Shown piece after piece: positions 15,226 through 21,147 of a DNA stretch of 35,145 nucleotides (position 1 is the stretch's first letter; every line of letters begins with the position of its first letter). Below the pieces are notes generated by a model. The model ran no database searches, was not told the origin of the DNA, and saw nothing but the letters and a program-made list of their open reading frames with translations. Both the position numbers and the translations under genes were made by a program. This DNA is from a virus, in IMG/VR virus record IMGVR_UViG_3300003885_000023, positions 1 through 35,145 of that record; one strand, given 5' to 3'.

Positions 15226-15460
15226 TTCTCGTCTTGACGAATCTCTCGGAACCAGAAATGGGGCTGAAAGAACATTTCATCAGACAATAAAAAGTCGAAG
15301 AGATGAATCGAAAGGAATGGAGAAACGTGAAAAAAAACGACCGTATAGTGGTGATCATGAGATGGATGTAGACGATAAAAAACGTCTTCGTCATCACATG
15401 TTGTCAGCACATCATAAATTCATGGCTCAACATCATCGTCGAAAAATGAATAAAAAATAA
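15200..15460 (+). CDS. small basic His/Arg-rich protein
   Basis: The protein has 86 residues from ATG 15200, preceded by AGGAAGG; the open frame begins at 15176. It carries two DES motifs: SRLDESLGTRNG near residue 10 and RRDESKGMEKREKK near 33. The first also resembles the start of the 14741 product. The C-terminal tail is rich in His and Lys (HHMLSAHHKFMAQHHRRKM). A DNA-binding or head-interior role is likely from charge and position. It is followed by two hairpins ending in a T-run. Confidence 0.75.
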   Translation: MVTKRQGYDSRLDESLGTRNGAERTFHQTIKSRRDESKGMEKREKKRPYSGDHEMDVDDKKRLRHHMLSAHHKFMAQHHRRKMNKK

Positions 15461-15461
15461 T

Positions 15462-15524
15462 CACTTGTGTTAGATGTAGTCTTACACAAGTGGGAGGGGC
15501 ATTAAAACGCCCTTCCTATTTTTT
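15462..15524 (+). terminator. hairpin plus intrinsic terminator
   Basis: The first stem is CACTTGTGT / ACACAAGTG (15462-15470 and 15484-15492). The second, directly adjoining, is GGAGGGGC / GCCCTTCC (15493-15500 and 15509-15516, one G-T pair) followed by TATTTTTT to 15524. The second is a good rightward terminator. The first may be a processing or anti-termination element. The next gene starts 11 bases later with GGAGG. Confidence 0.7.
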
Positions 15525-15535
15525 GGAGGTAAAAA

Positions 15536-15667
15536 ATGCCATTTAAATCGAAAGCGCAGCAGGCTTACTTATTTGCAAGAGAGCCAAATGTTGCTAAGAA
15601 ATTTGCTAAACACACGCCGAAAGGGAAGAAGTTGCCGCAGAAGGTTTCAAGAAGGAAGAAGAAATGA
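15536..15667 (+). CDS. small basic protein, DUF3008-like
   Basis: The protein has 43 residues, with GGAGG seven bases before ATG 15536. The start MPFKSKAQQAYLFA and the later AKHTPKGKKLP fit the short KSKAQQ family of phage proteins (DUF3008-like) often found beside portal and head genes. The end is a run of Arg/Lys. It overlaps the next gene by ATGA. Likely a virion or head-assembly component; the exact role in the family is unknown. Confidence 0.75.
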   Translation: MPFKSKAQQAYLFAREPNVAKKFAKHTPKGKKLPQKVSRRKKK

Positions 15668-15858
15668 TTTGGCATACTTTTCCCCATGTTCCTGAAGTCG
15701 ATAGTCGTATTATGTTCGTTTTTAAAGGTTGCAAAGATGGAAATTATTTTGAAATGAAGGTAAGGGAAAGGGAAAATATAAATCATATCGAAAAGTGGTG
15801 TTATCGCGATGATTATGTAAATTTAATTAAACAACAAATTGAGGTAAAAAAGAAATGA
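15664..15858 (+). CDS. small Trp-containing protein, distantly DUF551-like
   Basis: The protein has 64 residues. The start MIWHTFPHVPEVDSRIMFVF, a middle strand and the late EKWCYRDDYV recall the short beta domain of DUF551-type proteins, where N- and C-terminal Trp residues pack together. This is a weak structural impression only. It overlaps neighbours on both sides by ATGA, so it is in the same tightly packed operon. Confidence 0.6.
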   Translation: MIWHTFPHVPEVDSRIMFVFKGCKDGNYFEMKVRERENINHIEKWCYRDDYVNLIKQQIEVKKK

Positions 15859-15995
15859 AATATTTAATTAGTATCACAACTTTAATTACTCTTTGTTCTT
15901 GTAGTTATTTTGAAAAGGGAGAAGATTTTTCTCTGGATGTTGAAAAAAAAATTGATCTTCACTTTGGTCCGTCTCCAGTAGATAGTAATCAATGA
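15855..15995 (+). CDS. small lipoprotein (possible outer-membrane spanin)
   Basis: The protein has 46 residues. The N-terminal KYLISITTLITLCSC is a lipoprotein signal: LCSC fits the lipobox with Cys16 as the lipidated residue. The mature part is about 31 residues, acidic then Pro-containing (FGPSPVDSNQ). Small lipoproteins of this size are the outer-membrane partner (Rz1) in two-component spanins, and an i-spanin-like protein is 500 bp downstream at 16496. Entry exclusion is an alternative. It overlaps both neighbours by ATGA. Confidence 0.65.
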   Translation: MKYLISITTLITLCSCSYFEKGEDFSLDVEKKIDLHFGPSPVDSNQ

Positions 15996-16237
15996 AGAAA
16001 AAAATAATAAAACATCTTAAGGGTGACATAAAAGGATATAAAGATGAAATTAAAGAAGATAAAAATCTTATTAGATCTTTAAAGGAGAAAAAGAGTGGTA
16101 AAAAGAGCAAAAAAGCGTGCTGCAAAGAATGTGAACAAGGGAAAACGTGTAAAAATCGAGAAAGGAATGTCTCTAAAACGCGGAGAAGAAGAAAAACTGT
16201 CAAAAAAACGCGGAAGCTCCAACATAGGAAAGTATAA
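15992..16237 (+). CDS. basic coiled-coil protein overlapping next gene
   Basis: The protein has 81 residues. The N-terminal half is a Lys/Glu/Asp helix (IKGYKDEIKEDKNLIRSLKE). Then comes a Cys cluster (ACCKECEQGKTC) and a very basic tail. The start overlaps the lipoprotein stop (ATGA). The last 143 bases overlap the next gene in a different frame, so either both frames are translated or the real protein of one is shorter. The N-terminal helix and Cys cluster look like genuine protein; the final basic stretch is the overlapped part. Confidence 0.6.
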   Translation: MKKKIIKHLKGDIKGYKDEIKEDKNLIRSLKEKKSGKKSKKACCKECEQGKTCKNRERNVSKTRRRRKTVKKTRKLQHRKV

Positions 16238-16430
16238 AGGTGTCGCCAAAGGAAAATTTTGTGGATCTAGTGGAGGAGCGGCGCCAGGTACCTACCCAGT
16301 TGATACTAAAAAAAGATGCAGCGCTGCTTTATCATATGCGCACAATGCTCCAAATCCTTCAGGAATTAGAAAGTGTGTGGCAAGAAAATGTGGTGCAAAA
16401 AGATCTCCCTCTACTGGACGAAAAACATGA
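16095..16430 (+). CDS. basic Cys/Gly protein with SSGGAAPGTYPV motif
   Basis: The protein has 111 residues from GTG 16095 with AAAGGAG eight bases upstream. ATG 16167 is a later in-frame alternative, but AAAGGA abuts it. The first 45 residues are Lys/Arg-rich. The second part (NIGKYKGVAKGKFCG, SSGGAAPGTYPV, then SYAHNAPNPSGIRKCVARKC) is compact and has four Cys. Related sequences are, in my recollection, common in environmental phages as small structural proteins, without a known role. A nucleic-acid-binding virion protein is plausible. Confidence 0.65.
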   Translation: MVKRAKKRAAKNVNKGKRVKIEKGMSLKRGEEEKLSKKRGSSNIGKYKGVAKGKFCGSSGGAAPGTYPVDTKKRCSAALSYAHNAPNPSGIRKCVARKCGAKRSPSTGRKT

Positions 16431-16482
16431 GAAATGATATTATAAGGACTTAAAAACATCAATCCCTAATAAAGGGAGGAAC

Positions 16483-16581
16483 ATGGAGTTAGGTTATGAA
16501 AAAATTCTCGCAATCATATTTGTATTGGGTATTGTGTGGGCTGTGTGCTATTGGAATCGGGAAAGCTTTTTCGGCCTCTGA
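16483..16581 (+). CDS. 32-aa membrane peptide overlapping the next gene
   Basis: ATG 16483 has the best ribosome site here (AAAGGGAGG, 4-5 bases upstream). The peptide has one hydrophobic helix (ILAIIFVLGIVWAVCYW) between charged ends. From 16496 on, it is read in a different frame from the next gene, whose own GGAG lies inside this start. Such a nested pair recalls lysis-gene overlaps (dual-start holins, Rz/Rz1). No homology is claimed. It could also be a leader peptide. Confidence 0.45.
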   Translation: MELGYEKILAIIFVLGIVWAVCYWNRESFFGL

Positions 16582-16855
16582 TTATTCCAATCTTTTCGCT
16601 TTTTCCCATTCTTTAGATATTCATGCCGATGAAGAGAGAATGAAGAGAGATGGTCAAAGTCGAATAAATTCCGAAGCCAATCAAAGACAGCAGCAAGAAA
16701 AGGACAGAAGAGCCGCCGAAGACACAAAAAGATATGAAGAGGCGAAAAAGAAACGGGAAGAAGTATTGGCTCGCGTCAGGGAGAGTGAATTAAAAGCTCA
16801 GCAAGAAACTCTTAAGAATCAAAAAAACTCATTGAGCAAAATGAGAAAGGCATAA
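16496..16855 (+). CDS. membrane/exported coiled-coil protein (i-spanin-like)
   Basis: The protein has 119 residues. Residues 8-28 form a hydrophobic segment (YLYWVLCGLCAIGIGKAFSA), either an uncleaved anchor or a signal peptide with cleavage near AFSA. Residues 45-115 are a long Lys/Glu/Arg/Gln coiled coil. Topology and size match inner-membrane spanins (Rz). It is the last plus-strand gene before the convergent operon. The lipoprotein at 15855 would be the natural partner. This is a topology-based guess, and a tail-fibre chaperone or internal protein is an alternative. Confidence 0.65.
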   Translation: MKKFSQSYLYWVLCGLCAIGIGKAFSASDYSNLFAFSHSLDIHADEERMKRDGQSRINSEANQRQQQEKDRRAAEDTKRYEEAKKKREEVLARVRESELKAQQETLKNQKNSLSKMRKA

Positions 16856-16859
16856 AACA

Positions 16860-17021
16860 TTACTGAGAGAAGGCCTCTCGAAGATCGCATTCTATTTCCT
16901 TAAAGATTTCTTGCTGCTTTTTGTATGCTTCTTTTCTTATAATGGTTAAAGCCTCATTTAGAGTTATATTTTCATCTCCTAAAACATTATCAATAGGAAT
17001 GAAATCAGACTGGTGATTCAT
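16860..17021 (-). CDS. 53-aa helical protein, last gene of minus operon
   Basis: This small frame has ATG at 17021 and TAA at 16860-16862; GAGGG lies six bases before the ATG. Residues 1-20 are polar (HQSDFIPIDNVLGDENITL) and 20-50 form one charged helix (NEALTIIRKEAYKKQQEIF). It overlaps the upstream gene end by 17 bp and stops five bases from the convergent gene at 16855. Function unknown. Confidence 0.6.
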   Translation of the reverse strand: MNHQSDFIPIDNVLGDENITLNEALTIIRKEAYKKQQEIFKEIECDLREAFSQ

Positions 17022-17268
17022 AGTTTCCCTCTGGATTCATATATTTCCATCTTCTGTGTATATTTTTATAAGGATTTTTAGAAAAATTAATCCAAACAAA
17101 AACTTCTTCATTAGCTGCAAGATTCGTAATTCTTGCAATATAATTCAGATATTTTTGTGGGTCTTTTCCTTTTCCTATAGTTCTGGTAGAAATATCTTTA
17201 ATGGGCACTCCGCGAGGTATCGATTTAAAAGGAGGGGGAGGGGGTAAATAGTTAGGTAAAGCTTCCAT
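17005..17268 (-). CDS. small unknown protein with polyproline start
   Basis: The protein has 87 residues. The N-terminus holds a proline run (NYLPPPPPFKSIPRGVPIK). The rest is mixed alpha/beta with several Lys/Arg and Trp (EEVFVWINFSKNPYKNIHRR). It overlaps the genes on both sides. The proline run could bind a partner, but no family is recognised. It lies in the operon with the recombinase and alpha-CTD-like gene. Confidence 0.65.
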   Translation of the reverse strand: MEALPNYLPPPPPFKSIPRGVPIKDISTRTIGKGKDPQKYLNYIARITNLAANEEVFVWINFSKNPYKNIHRRWKYMNPEGNYESPV

Positions 17269-17476
17269 TTTTTATTCCTGGTAAGATTTCTAATAATAGT
17301 TTCATGTTTTCTGAGATTTCATTAATTCTTTTTTCGTGATCTCCATATCTTCTAAAGAGTCCACGTCGTAGATTATCTTGTTGTTCTTGTAAAACTAGAA
17401 TTTTTTCAAAGTTAACTCCCTCTGGAGTAAGAAGACCTTCAAAAAGATCCATTTGTGAATATTCTTGTGTTTTCAT
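17252..17476 (-). CDS. coiled-coil protein
   Basis: The protein has 74 residues from ATG 17476; a GTG at 17485 is an alternative. Residues 20-66 are a long amphipathic helix (ILVLQEQQDNLRRGLFRRYG, then INEISENMKLLLEIL) that probably forms a coiled coil. No strong ribosome site is seen. It overlaps the next gene by 17 bases. A partner of the other small helical products of this operon is possible. Function unknown. Confidence 0.6.
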   Translation of the reverse strand: MKTQEYSQMDLFEGLLTPEGVNFEKILVLQEQQDNLRRGLFRRYGDHEKRINEISENMKLLLEILPGIKNGSFT

Positions 17477-17521
17477 ATTAACCACTGATTTGTTTAATCT
17501 ATAGTTTAACTACGATCCTCT

Positions 17522-17707
17522 TTAATGTCTAGATGTTTTTGTGATGGATTTAATTAAATAATTAACTTCAATGAGCTTTTGATTCATTTGAAGAAGGGTG
17601 TGTGAAATTATTTCAATCATTCCTTCAAGGTGAGCTAATCTTTCACCTATATTTGATGGGTTTGAATTGAGAGATGAATTTTTGTGAAATTTTGATGTAG
17701 GATTCAT
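17522..17707 (-). CDS. small helical protein
   Basis: The protein has 61 residues. A Ser/Asn-rich head is followed by a helix with heptad-like Leu/Ile/Met (ERLAHLEGMIEIISHTLLQM). ATG 17707 directly follows the recombinase stop at 17708, and AAGGAAAATAA in the recombinase end can serve as ribosome site. Likely co-translated with the recombinase. Family not recognised. Confidence 0.6.
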   Translation of the reverse strand: MNPTSKFHKNSSLNSNPSNIGERLAHLEGMIEIISHTLLQMNQKLIEVNYLIKSITKTSRH

Positions 17708-18265
17708 TTATTTTCCTTTGTTTACGTAGTGATAAAAGGTGGGTTTAGAAATTGCAAAGAGCAAACAGAGTTCAGTTACGCTCAAAGATTTTGAGTTGTA
17801 CATGGCGACCATTTTATTTATGCGGTCTGGCTGAAGTTTGTTAGGCCTCCCTATCTTTTTCCCCCTTTTTCGCGCGCCCTCAATTCCTTGGTGTATCCTT
17901 TCGATGTTTCTCATCCTCTCATTTTCAGCCACCATAGCCATGAAATTGAAGATCATTTTTCCGGAAGCGGTATTAGTATCCATATCGGGATAGCCAACGA
18001 TTGCTAAATTAACTCCTCTGACCTGAAGCTCTTCAAGAAGAAGCGCTAAATCCTTAGTAGAACGTCCGAGCCTATCAATTCCGGTGACAGTTAAAATATC
18101 GCCCTTCCTTAGGAATTCCATTAACCTTTCGAATTGGATTTTTTGTGAATTAAATCCAGAAACAGTATCGGAAAATATTTCTTCACATCCATTATCTTTA
18201 AGAAGGGCTATTTGGTTTTCCAAAGATTGCTTTGGGGTGGAAATACGGGCATATCCAAATTTCAT
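17708..18265 (-). CDS. serine recombinase, resolvase/invertase family
   Basis: The protein has 185 residues, the usual length of Tn3 resolvases and Hin/Gin invertases. The catalytic motif is YARIST with Ser9; also present are SLENQ, GIDRLGRST (residues 62-70) and the E-helix NFMAMVAENERMRNIERIHQG. KKIGRP leads into a C-terminal HTH (LSVTELCLLFAISKPTFYHY). These enzymes cut two short sites through a 5'-phosphoserine link. Possible roles are dimer resolution of the circular genome or inversion of a tail-fibre segment, though no inverted repeats around fibre genes were noticed. It lies 12 bases after the alpha-CTD-like gene, in one operon. Confidence 0.92.
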   Translation of the reverse strand: MKFGYARISTPKQSLENQIALLKDNGCEEIFSDTVSGFNSQKIQFERLMEFLRKGDILTVTGIDRLGRSTKDLALLLEELQVRGVNLAIVGYPDMDTNTASGKMIFNFMAMVAENERMRNIERIHQGIEGARKRGKKIGRPNKLQPDRINKMVAMYNSKSLSVTELCLLFAISKPTFYHYVNKGK

Positions 18266-18277
18266 TTTTTTCCTTTT

Positions 18278-18697
18278 TTACTTCCATTTTATATCATGAG
18301 AAAGGAATTTTTTATTAATTTCTTCTATTGCGCCTGCCCCTAAATTTCTAAATAAACGTAGGTCAGAAGGAGTTAATATAAAAACATCTTTTAGCGTAAG
18401 CATTCCTCCGCAGTTTAGAGCATTAAAAGTTCGAGTTGAAAACTTGGCGTTTTCGATGGGCGTCTCTAAAAATTTTCCATCTCCAGCGCTGATTATATTT
18501 TCTATAATAATCAACTTCATATCTAAACTATTAATTTTGTTTTCCCATTCTTCGATTTTTTCATTAAATTGTTCAGCGCGCAATTTGATATCTTCAATAT
18601 ATTTATGGCATTGATGAATTAAAGCAGAGGCTCTCTTGTTAACTTCTTTTTTGTAATCTTCTATGCTTTCTTTCAGCACTTTTATTTCTGTACTCAT
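18278..18697 (-). CDS. coiled coil plus RNA polymerase alpha-CTD-like domain
   Basis: The protein has 139 residues. Residues 1-70 form a charged coiled coil. Residues 80-133 read like an RNA polymerase alpha C-terminal domain: PIENAKFSTRTFNALNCGG, then LTLKDVFILTPSDLRLFRNL, then GAGAIEEINKKF. Relative to E. coli alpha, Arg265 and Asn268 correspond to Arg89 and Asn92, and the NLG loop is kept. Lys298 and Ser299 are replaced by Gly and Ala. The domain binds UP-element DNA and activators in the enzyme. A free copy on a coiled coil could compete with or replace the host domain. It is the first gene of the minus operon. Confidence 0.72.
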   Translation of the reverse strand: MSTEIKVLKESIEDYKKEVNKRASALIHQCHKYIEDIKLRAEQFNEKIEEWENKINSLDMKLIIIENIISAGDGKFLETPIENAKFSTRTFNALNCGGMLTLKDVFILTPSDLRLFRNLGAGAIEEINKKFLSHDIKWK

Positions 18698-18893
18698 TTT
18701 CTCTTCTGGTGAAGGTTAAGAAATTCATGAGTTCCAGGTTATCTTAAGTCCGACTTTCTTTACACTCTTTTTTAACGAAAAAACGTTTCCTCATAGGCCT
18801 TTTTCTTTTTTATATCGAAAGGTAGGTAATGGGTGGTTATTTAACTCCTCATATGGTATGTTCTATCTTTTTAACCTTTAAAAGGAGTTTGTA
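18698..18893. promoter_or_regulatory. divergent intergenic region with promoter elements
   Basis: This 196-bp A+T-rich gap separates the leftward alpha-CTD-like operon from the rightward outer-membrane gene. Rightward, the 13-mer TCTATCTTTTTAA (18862-18874) is shared with 2749-2761 and is followed by AAAAGGAG. Leftward, TAAGAT on the minus strand near 18743 is a -10 candidate without a good -35. A short inverted repeat AACG/CGTT lies near 18775. No RNA gene is seen. Confidence 0.45.
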
Positions 18894-19424
18894 ATGAAAT
18901 TTTCAAAGTTAATTTTAATTTGTAGTGGCCTATTATTAGGAAGTTCTTTAATTGCGGATGAAAGTTCTTTTAATCATTCAGTATATCTTGGAGCGGAAGT
19001 CACTAATAGGGGTGGTATCTATCCTATTTTAGGGGTTAGGTGTGAAGCCTCCTCTTATCTCGTGGATTGTCACGGCGGATATAAATTTTTAAAATGGAAT
19101 AAGGGCCACGAGCATTACATGAGCGCGTCTGTGAATGTATACAAGACTCTCCTGAATTATTCTTCAGGAAAATTATATTTCGGGCCAGGAATGGAAATTC
19201 GACAGGTAGAAGTTGAATATGAGGGTTCTCATTATTCATCACCTTATAAGATGGCTCCTTCTATCACTTTGGGACGAACTTTTAATATAGATAAAACGAA
19301 AAGAATTTTTTTTGAAACATCTTATTTACCTTTACATTTTTTTAGAAGACAAAATTCAAATAAACCTGGTTATCGATCCGAGTCTTTGCATGAAACAATC
19401 TGTCGTGTCGGCGTAAGTCTATAA
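18894..19424 (+). CDS. predicted outer-membrane beta-barrel protein
   Basis: The protein has 176 residues. Residues 1-21 are a signal peptide (FSKLILICSGLLLGSSLIAD) cleaved about residue 21. The mature 155 residues alternate polar and hydrophobic residues in strands (YLGAEVTNRG, YPILGVRCEA, SASVNVYKTLL, KLYFGPGMEIRQVEVEYEG) and end ICRVGVSL, a typical barrel-end strand. Size fits an eight-stranded barrel. Two Cys in the first half (GVRCEA, LVDCHGG) may form a disulfide. It is probably made in the infected or lysogenic host and changes its surface. A strong AAAAGGAG site precedes ATG 18894. Confidence 0.72.
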   Translation: MKFSKLILICSGLLLGSSLIADESSFNHSVYLGAEVTNRGGIYPILGVRCEASSYLVDCHGGYKFLKWNKGHEHYMSASVNVYKTLLNYSSGKLYFGPGMEIRQVEVEYEGSHYSSPYKMAPSITLGRTFNIDKTKRIFFETSYLPLHFFRRQNSNKPGYRSESLHETICRVGVSL

Positions 19425-19551
19425 TCTAATCTTATTTTTTCCTTAGGGCTCCTATTCAGAGAGCCCTTTCATTAAATTAAGAGACACAAACGGGTGTTTA
19501 TTTTTCCTTTGAAAAACGAAAACCATATTCAATCGAATTCTTTTTTTATTT

Positions 19552-19584
19552 ATTTTCCACTTCTAGAGCTTGTCAATATTTAAG
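19552..19584 (+). repeat. 33-bp direct repeat, copy 1 (promoter-like)
   Basis: This copy matches 20100-20132 at 31 of 33 bases; both differences are C/T. It contains TTGTCA (19570-19575), followed after 16 bases by TTTAAA (19592-19597). That would start a transcript close to the ATG at 19606. The two copies flank the recombinase-like gene, so a recombination or binding site is also possible. Confidence 0.75.
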
Positions 19585-19605
19585 GTTTTGCTTTAAAAGG
19601 GGTGA

Positions 19606-20064
19606 ATGATGAAATTTTCAAATTTAAATCATCAAGAACAAGTTAGAGAAATATCTGAGTTCTTTCGCAAGACCGAAAACGAAATTAGAGGGATTAAGAA
19701 GGAGTACAGTGAGATTCTTCTAGAGAGTCCTCTCAAACAAGTCATCGATTTTTGGATAGAACAGGTAACAGAAAAGAATCATCTGAGTAAAGAGACGGCC
19801 GCTAACTACCAAAACTACTTGAAAGACTTGCACTCAAAGGGGATTTTGCTAGAAAAAACCAAAGAAGGCTTTCCGTTTACCCTACAACTATTTACAGACA
19901 ACAGCCAATCCATCCTAGAGGCGCTTTTGAATTATTCAGATCTTTCTCAACAGCAAAAACGGCTGCGTCTAAGTGCCTTGATTTCATTTGTGAATTTTTT
20001 AAACCAGCTCACTGATGGATTCATTCAAAAGCTCTCTATCCCTGAAGAATTTAAGCTTAGATAA
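19606..20064 (+). CDS. truncated tyrosine recombinase-like protein (pGP7/pGP8-like N-terminus)
   Basis: The protein has 152 residues from ATG 19606 (ATG 19609 also in frame), with AAAGGGG upstream. Residues 45-140 look like the DNA core-binding domain of tyrosine recombinases: PLKQVIDFWIEQV, LSKETAANYQNYLKDL, then RLRLSALISFVNFLNQLTDG. The catalytic domain with its Arg/His/Tyr residues is absent. From memory, the order resembles the N-terminal half of chlamydial plasmid pGP8 (for example RAASYISLTRFLNRMTQG). It may bind sites without cutting. Direct repeats lie on both sides. Confidence 0.62.
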   Translation: MMKFSNLNHQEQVREISEFFRKTENEIRGIKKEYSEILLESPLKQVIDFWIEQVTEKNHLSKETAANYQNYLKDLHSKGILLEKTKEGFPFTLQLFTDNSQSILEALLNYSDLSQQQKRLRLSALISFVNFLNQLTDGFIQKLSIPEEFKLR

Positions 20065-20099
20065 ACTATAAGCTGTATTATCCCCACACCCCTATATAC

Positions 20100-20132
20100 A
20101 TTTTCCACTTTTAGAGCTTGTTAATATTTAAG
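20100..20132 (+). repeat. 33-bp direct repeat, copy 2 (promoter-like)
   Basis: This is the second copy of the element at 19552-19584. It contains TTGTTA (20118-20123) and, 16 bases on, TTAAAA (20140-20145). A transcript from about 20152 would give a short leader for the gene at 20177. The conserved spacing in both copies supports a duplicated promoter. Confidence 0.75.
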
Positions 20133-20176
20133 CTTTTAATTAAAAGAAAAATAAAGATAACCCTAACAACCACATT

Positions 20177-20455
20177 ATGAAATACGAATGTCCCTCCTGT
20201 TATTTGCAATGGCAAGATGAAAAAGAACCGTTTAACAATCTTTTTCATCCCCTCTGTACGTTTTGCTCTATCACCCACTCTCAGAAAGAACTTCTTAATT
20301 GGCAAATGGATCATCTTAAAAATATTAATCAACAAAAGATACACGAAGTGTTACGTCATTTCTATAGGTTTGTGGAATTGGAACTTAAGCTATTAGAGGA
20401 AAAAATTAATGATAAAATTGATTACGTGGAACATAAGGACAGCAGAGAAACCTAA
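20177..20455 (+). CDS. zinc-finger-like protein
   Basis: The protein has 92 residues. CPSC (residues 5-8) and CTFC (31-34) form a four-Cys site with His28 and His38 nearby, suited to a zinc ribbon. Residues 38-80 are helical and charged. There is no ribosome site: the leader reads ACAACCACATT directly before the ATG, as for the genes at 32659 and 6213, which do have one. It overlaps the next gene by 47 bases. Function unknown. Confidence 0.65.
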   Translation: MKYECPSCYLQWQDEKEPFNNLFHPLCTFCSITHSQKELLNWQMDHLKNINQQKIHEVLRHFYRFVELELKLLEEKINDKIDYVEHKDSRET

Positions 20456-20669
20456 TACTTTTCGGTACCGTTTTACCTCTTTTGATAAAGATGGATGGGC
20501 AGATGCTCAGTTTTCTCTTCCGATCCCTTTTGATTTGGTAACCATTATGACAGAAAAAGGAGCCTTCCTGGGAGCGTGGTGGACAGAACAAAAATGGGAC
20601 GGTTTGAGGTTAAAATCTACCGATTTAGTAGTTAAGTGGAAAAGGAGAAAATATGATCACATCACCTAA
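20409..20669 (+). CDS. small Trp-rich beta protein
   Basis: The protein has 86 residues from ATG 20409, with GAGG nine bases upstream inside the previous gene. It is beta-rich with five Trp (SFDKDGWADAQFSLPIPF, GAFLGAWWTEQKWDGLRL) and a basic end. It overlaps both neighbours (47 and 17 bases), so this is a compressed operon. No family is recognised. Confidence 0.6.
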   Translation: MIKLITWNIRTAEKPNTFRYRFTSFDKDGWADAQFSLPIPFDLVTIMTEKGAFLGAWWTEQKWDGLRLKSTDLVVKWKRRKYDHIT

Positions 20670-21147
20670 AAAAACTGTAGGTGCCCATGCGGTTGAACTT
20701 CAACAAAAAAAAGATGAAAAAATAAACCCTATTGATCTTCAGAGAGAAATCCACAAAGGAAATACGAACGAGGATTCTTTTGAAAATCAAGTGAGAGTCG
20801 CTGTAGAGAGAGGAATGAAGGATCTTGAAGGAGATTTTTATATCGTGGTCCTTTTTAAAAAAGAACGTCTTCTAAAAAACATCATTCGTCAGTATTTCTT
20901 TCCTCGAATCAGCTGTCCCACTCCAGAATATGATCAGATTGTTTATCAGTATGAAAGAAAAACAGAAAAATTAGAAATGCTCTGGGTAGTCCCTGATAAA
21001 CAAAGCACTATAGATTTGCCTCTTATGGCGTCTTATCTTCCCCATGAACAAAGTGAACTTGTGGGCTTTGTGAGGGATTTTAATTCGGGAAAATTAGATA
21101 GAGTATGTGAGAAATTAAATAAAAAACATTGGATTAGCTTGAATTAA
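20653..21147 (+). CDS. unknown protein upstream of scaffold
   Basis: The protein has 164 residues with AAAAGGAG before ATG 20653. The first 60 residues are polar and helical. Residues 70-150 contain the ordered elements FYIVVLFKKER, SCPTPEYDQIVYQY, LEMLWVVPD and LVGFVRDFNSGKLDRVCEKL. I associate this order with uncharacterised proteins encoded just before capsid genes in environmental podoviruses, from memory only. It may be a capsid-assembly accessory. Its stop is followed by an inverted repeat and a leader hairpin before the scaffold gene. Confidence 0.7.
   Translation: MITSPKKTVGAHAVELQQKKDEKINPIDLQREIHKGNTNEDSFENQVRVAVERGMKDLEGDFYIVVLFKKERLLKNIIRQYFFPRISCPTPEYDQIVYQYERKTEKLEMLWVVPDKQSTIDLPLMASYLPHEQSELVGFVRDFNSGKLDRVCEKLNKKHWISLN

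Noticed and set aside
17708-18265. Insertion sequence carrying the serine recombinase
   Set aside because: No terminal repeats or target duplication, no large C-terminal transposase domain or TnpB gene, and the gene is part of a compact operon.
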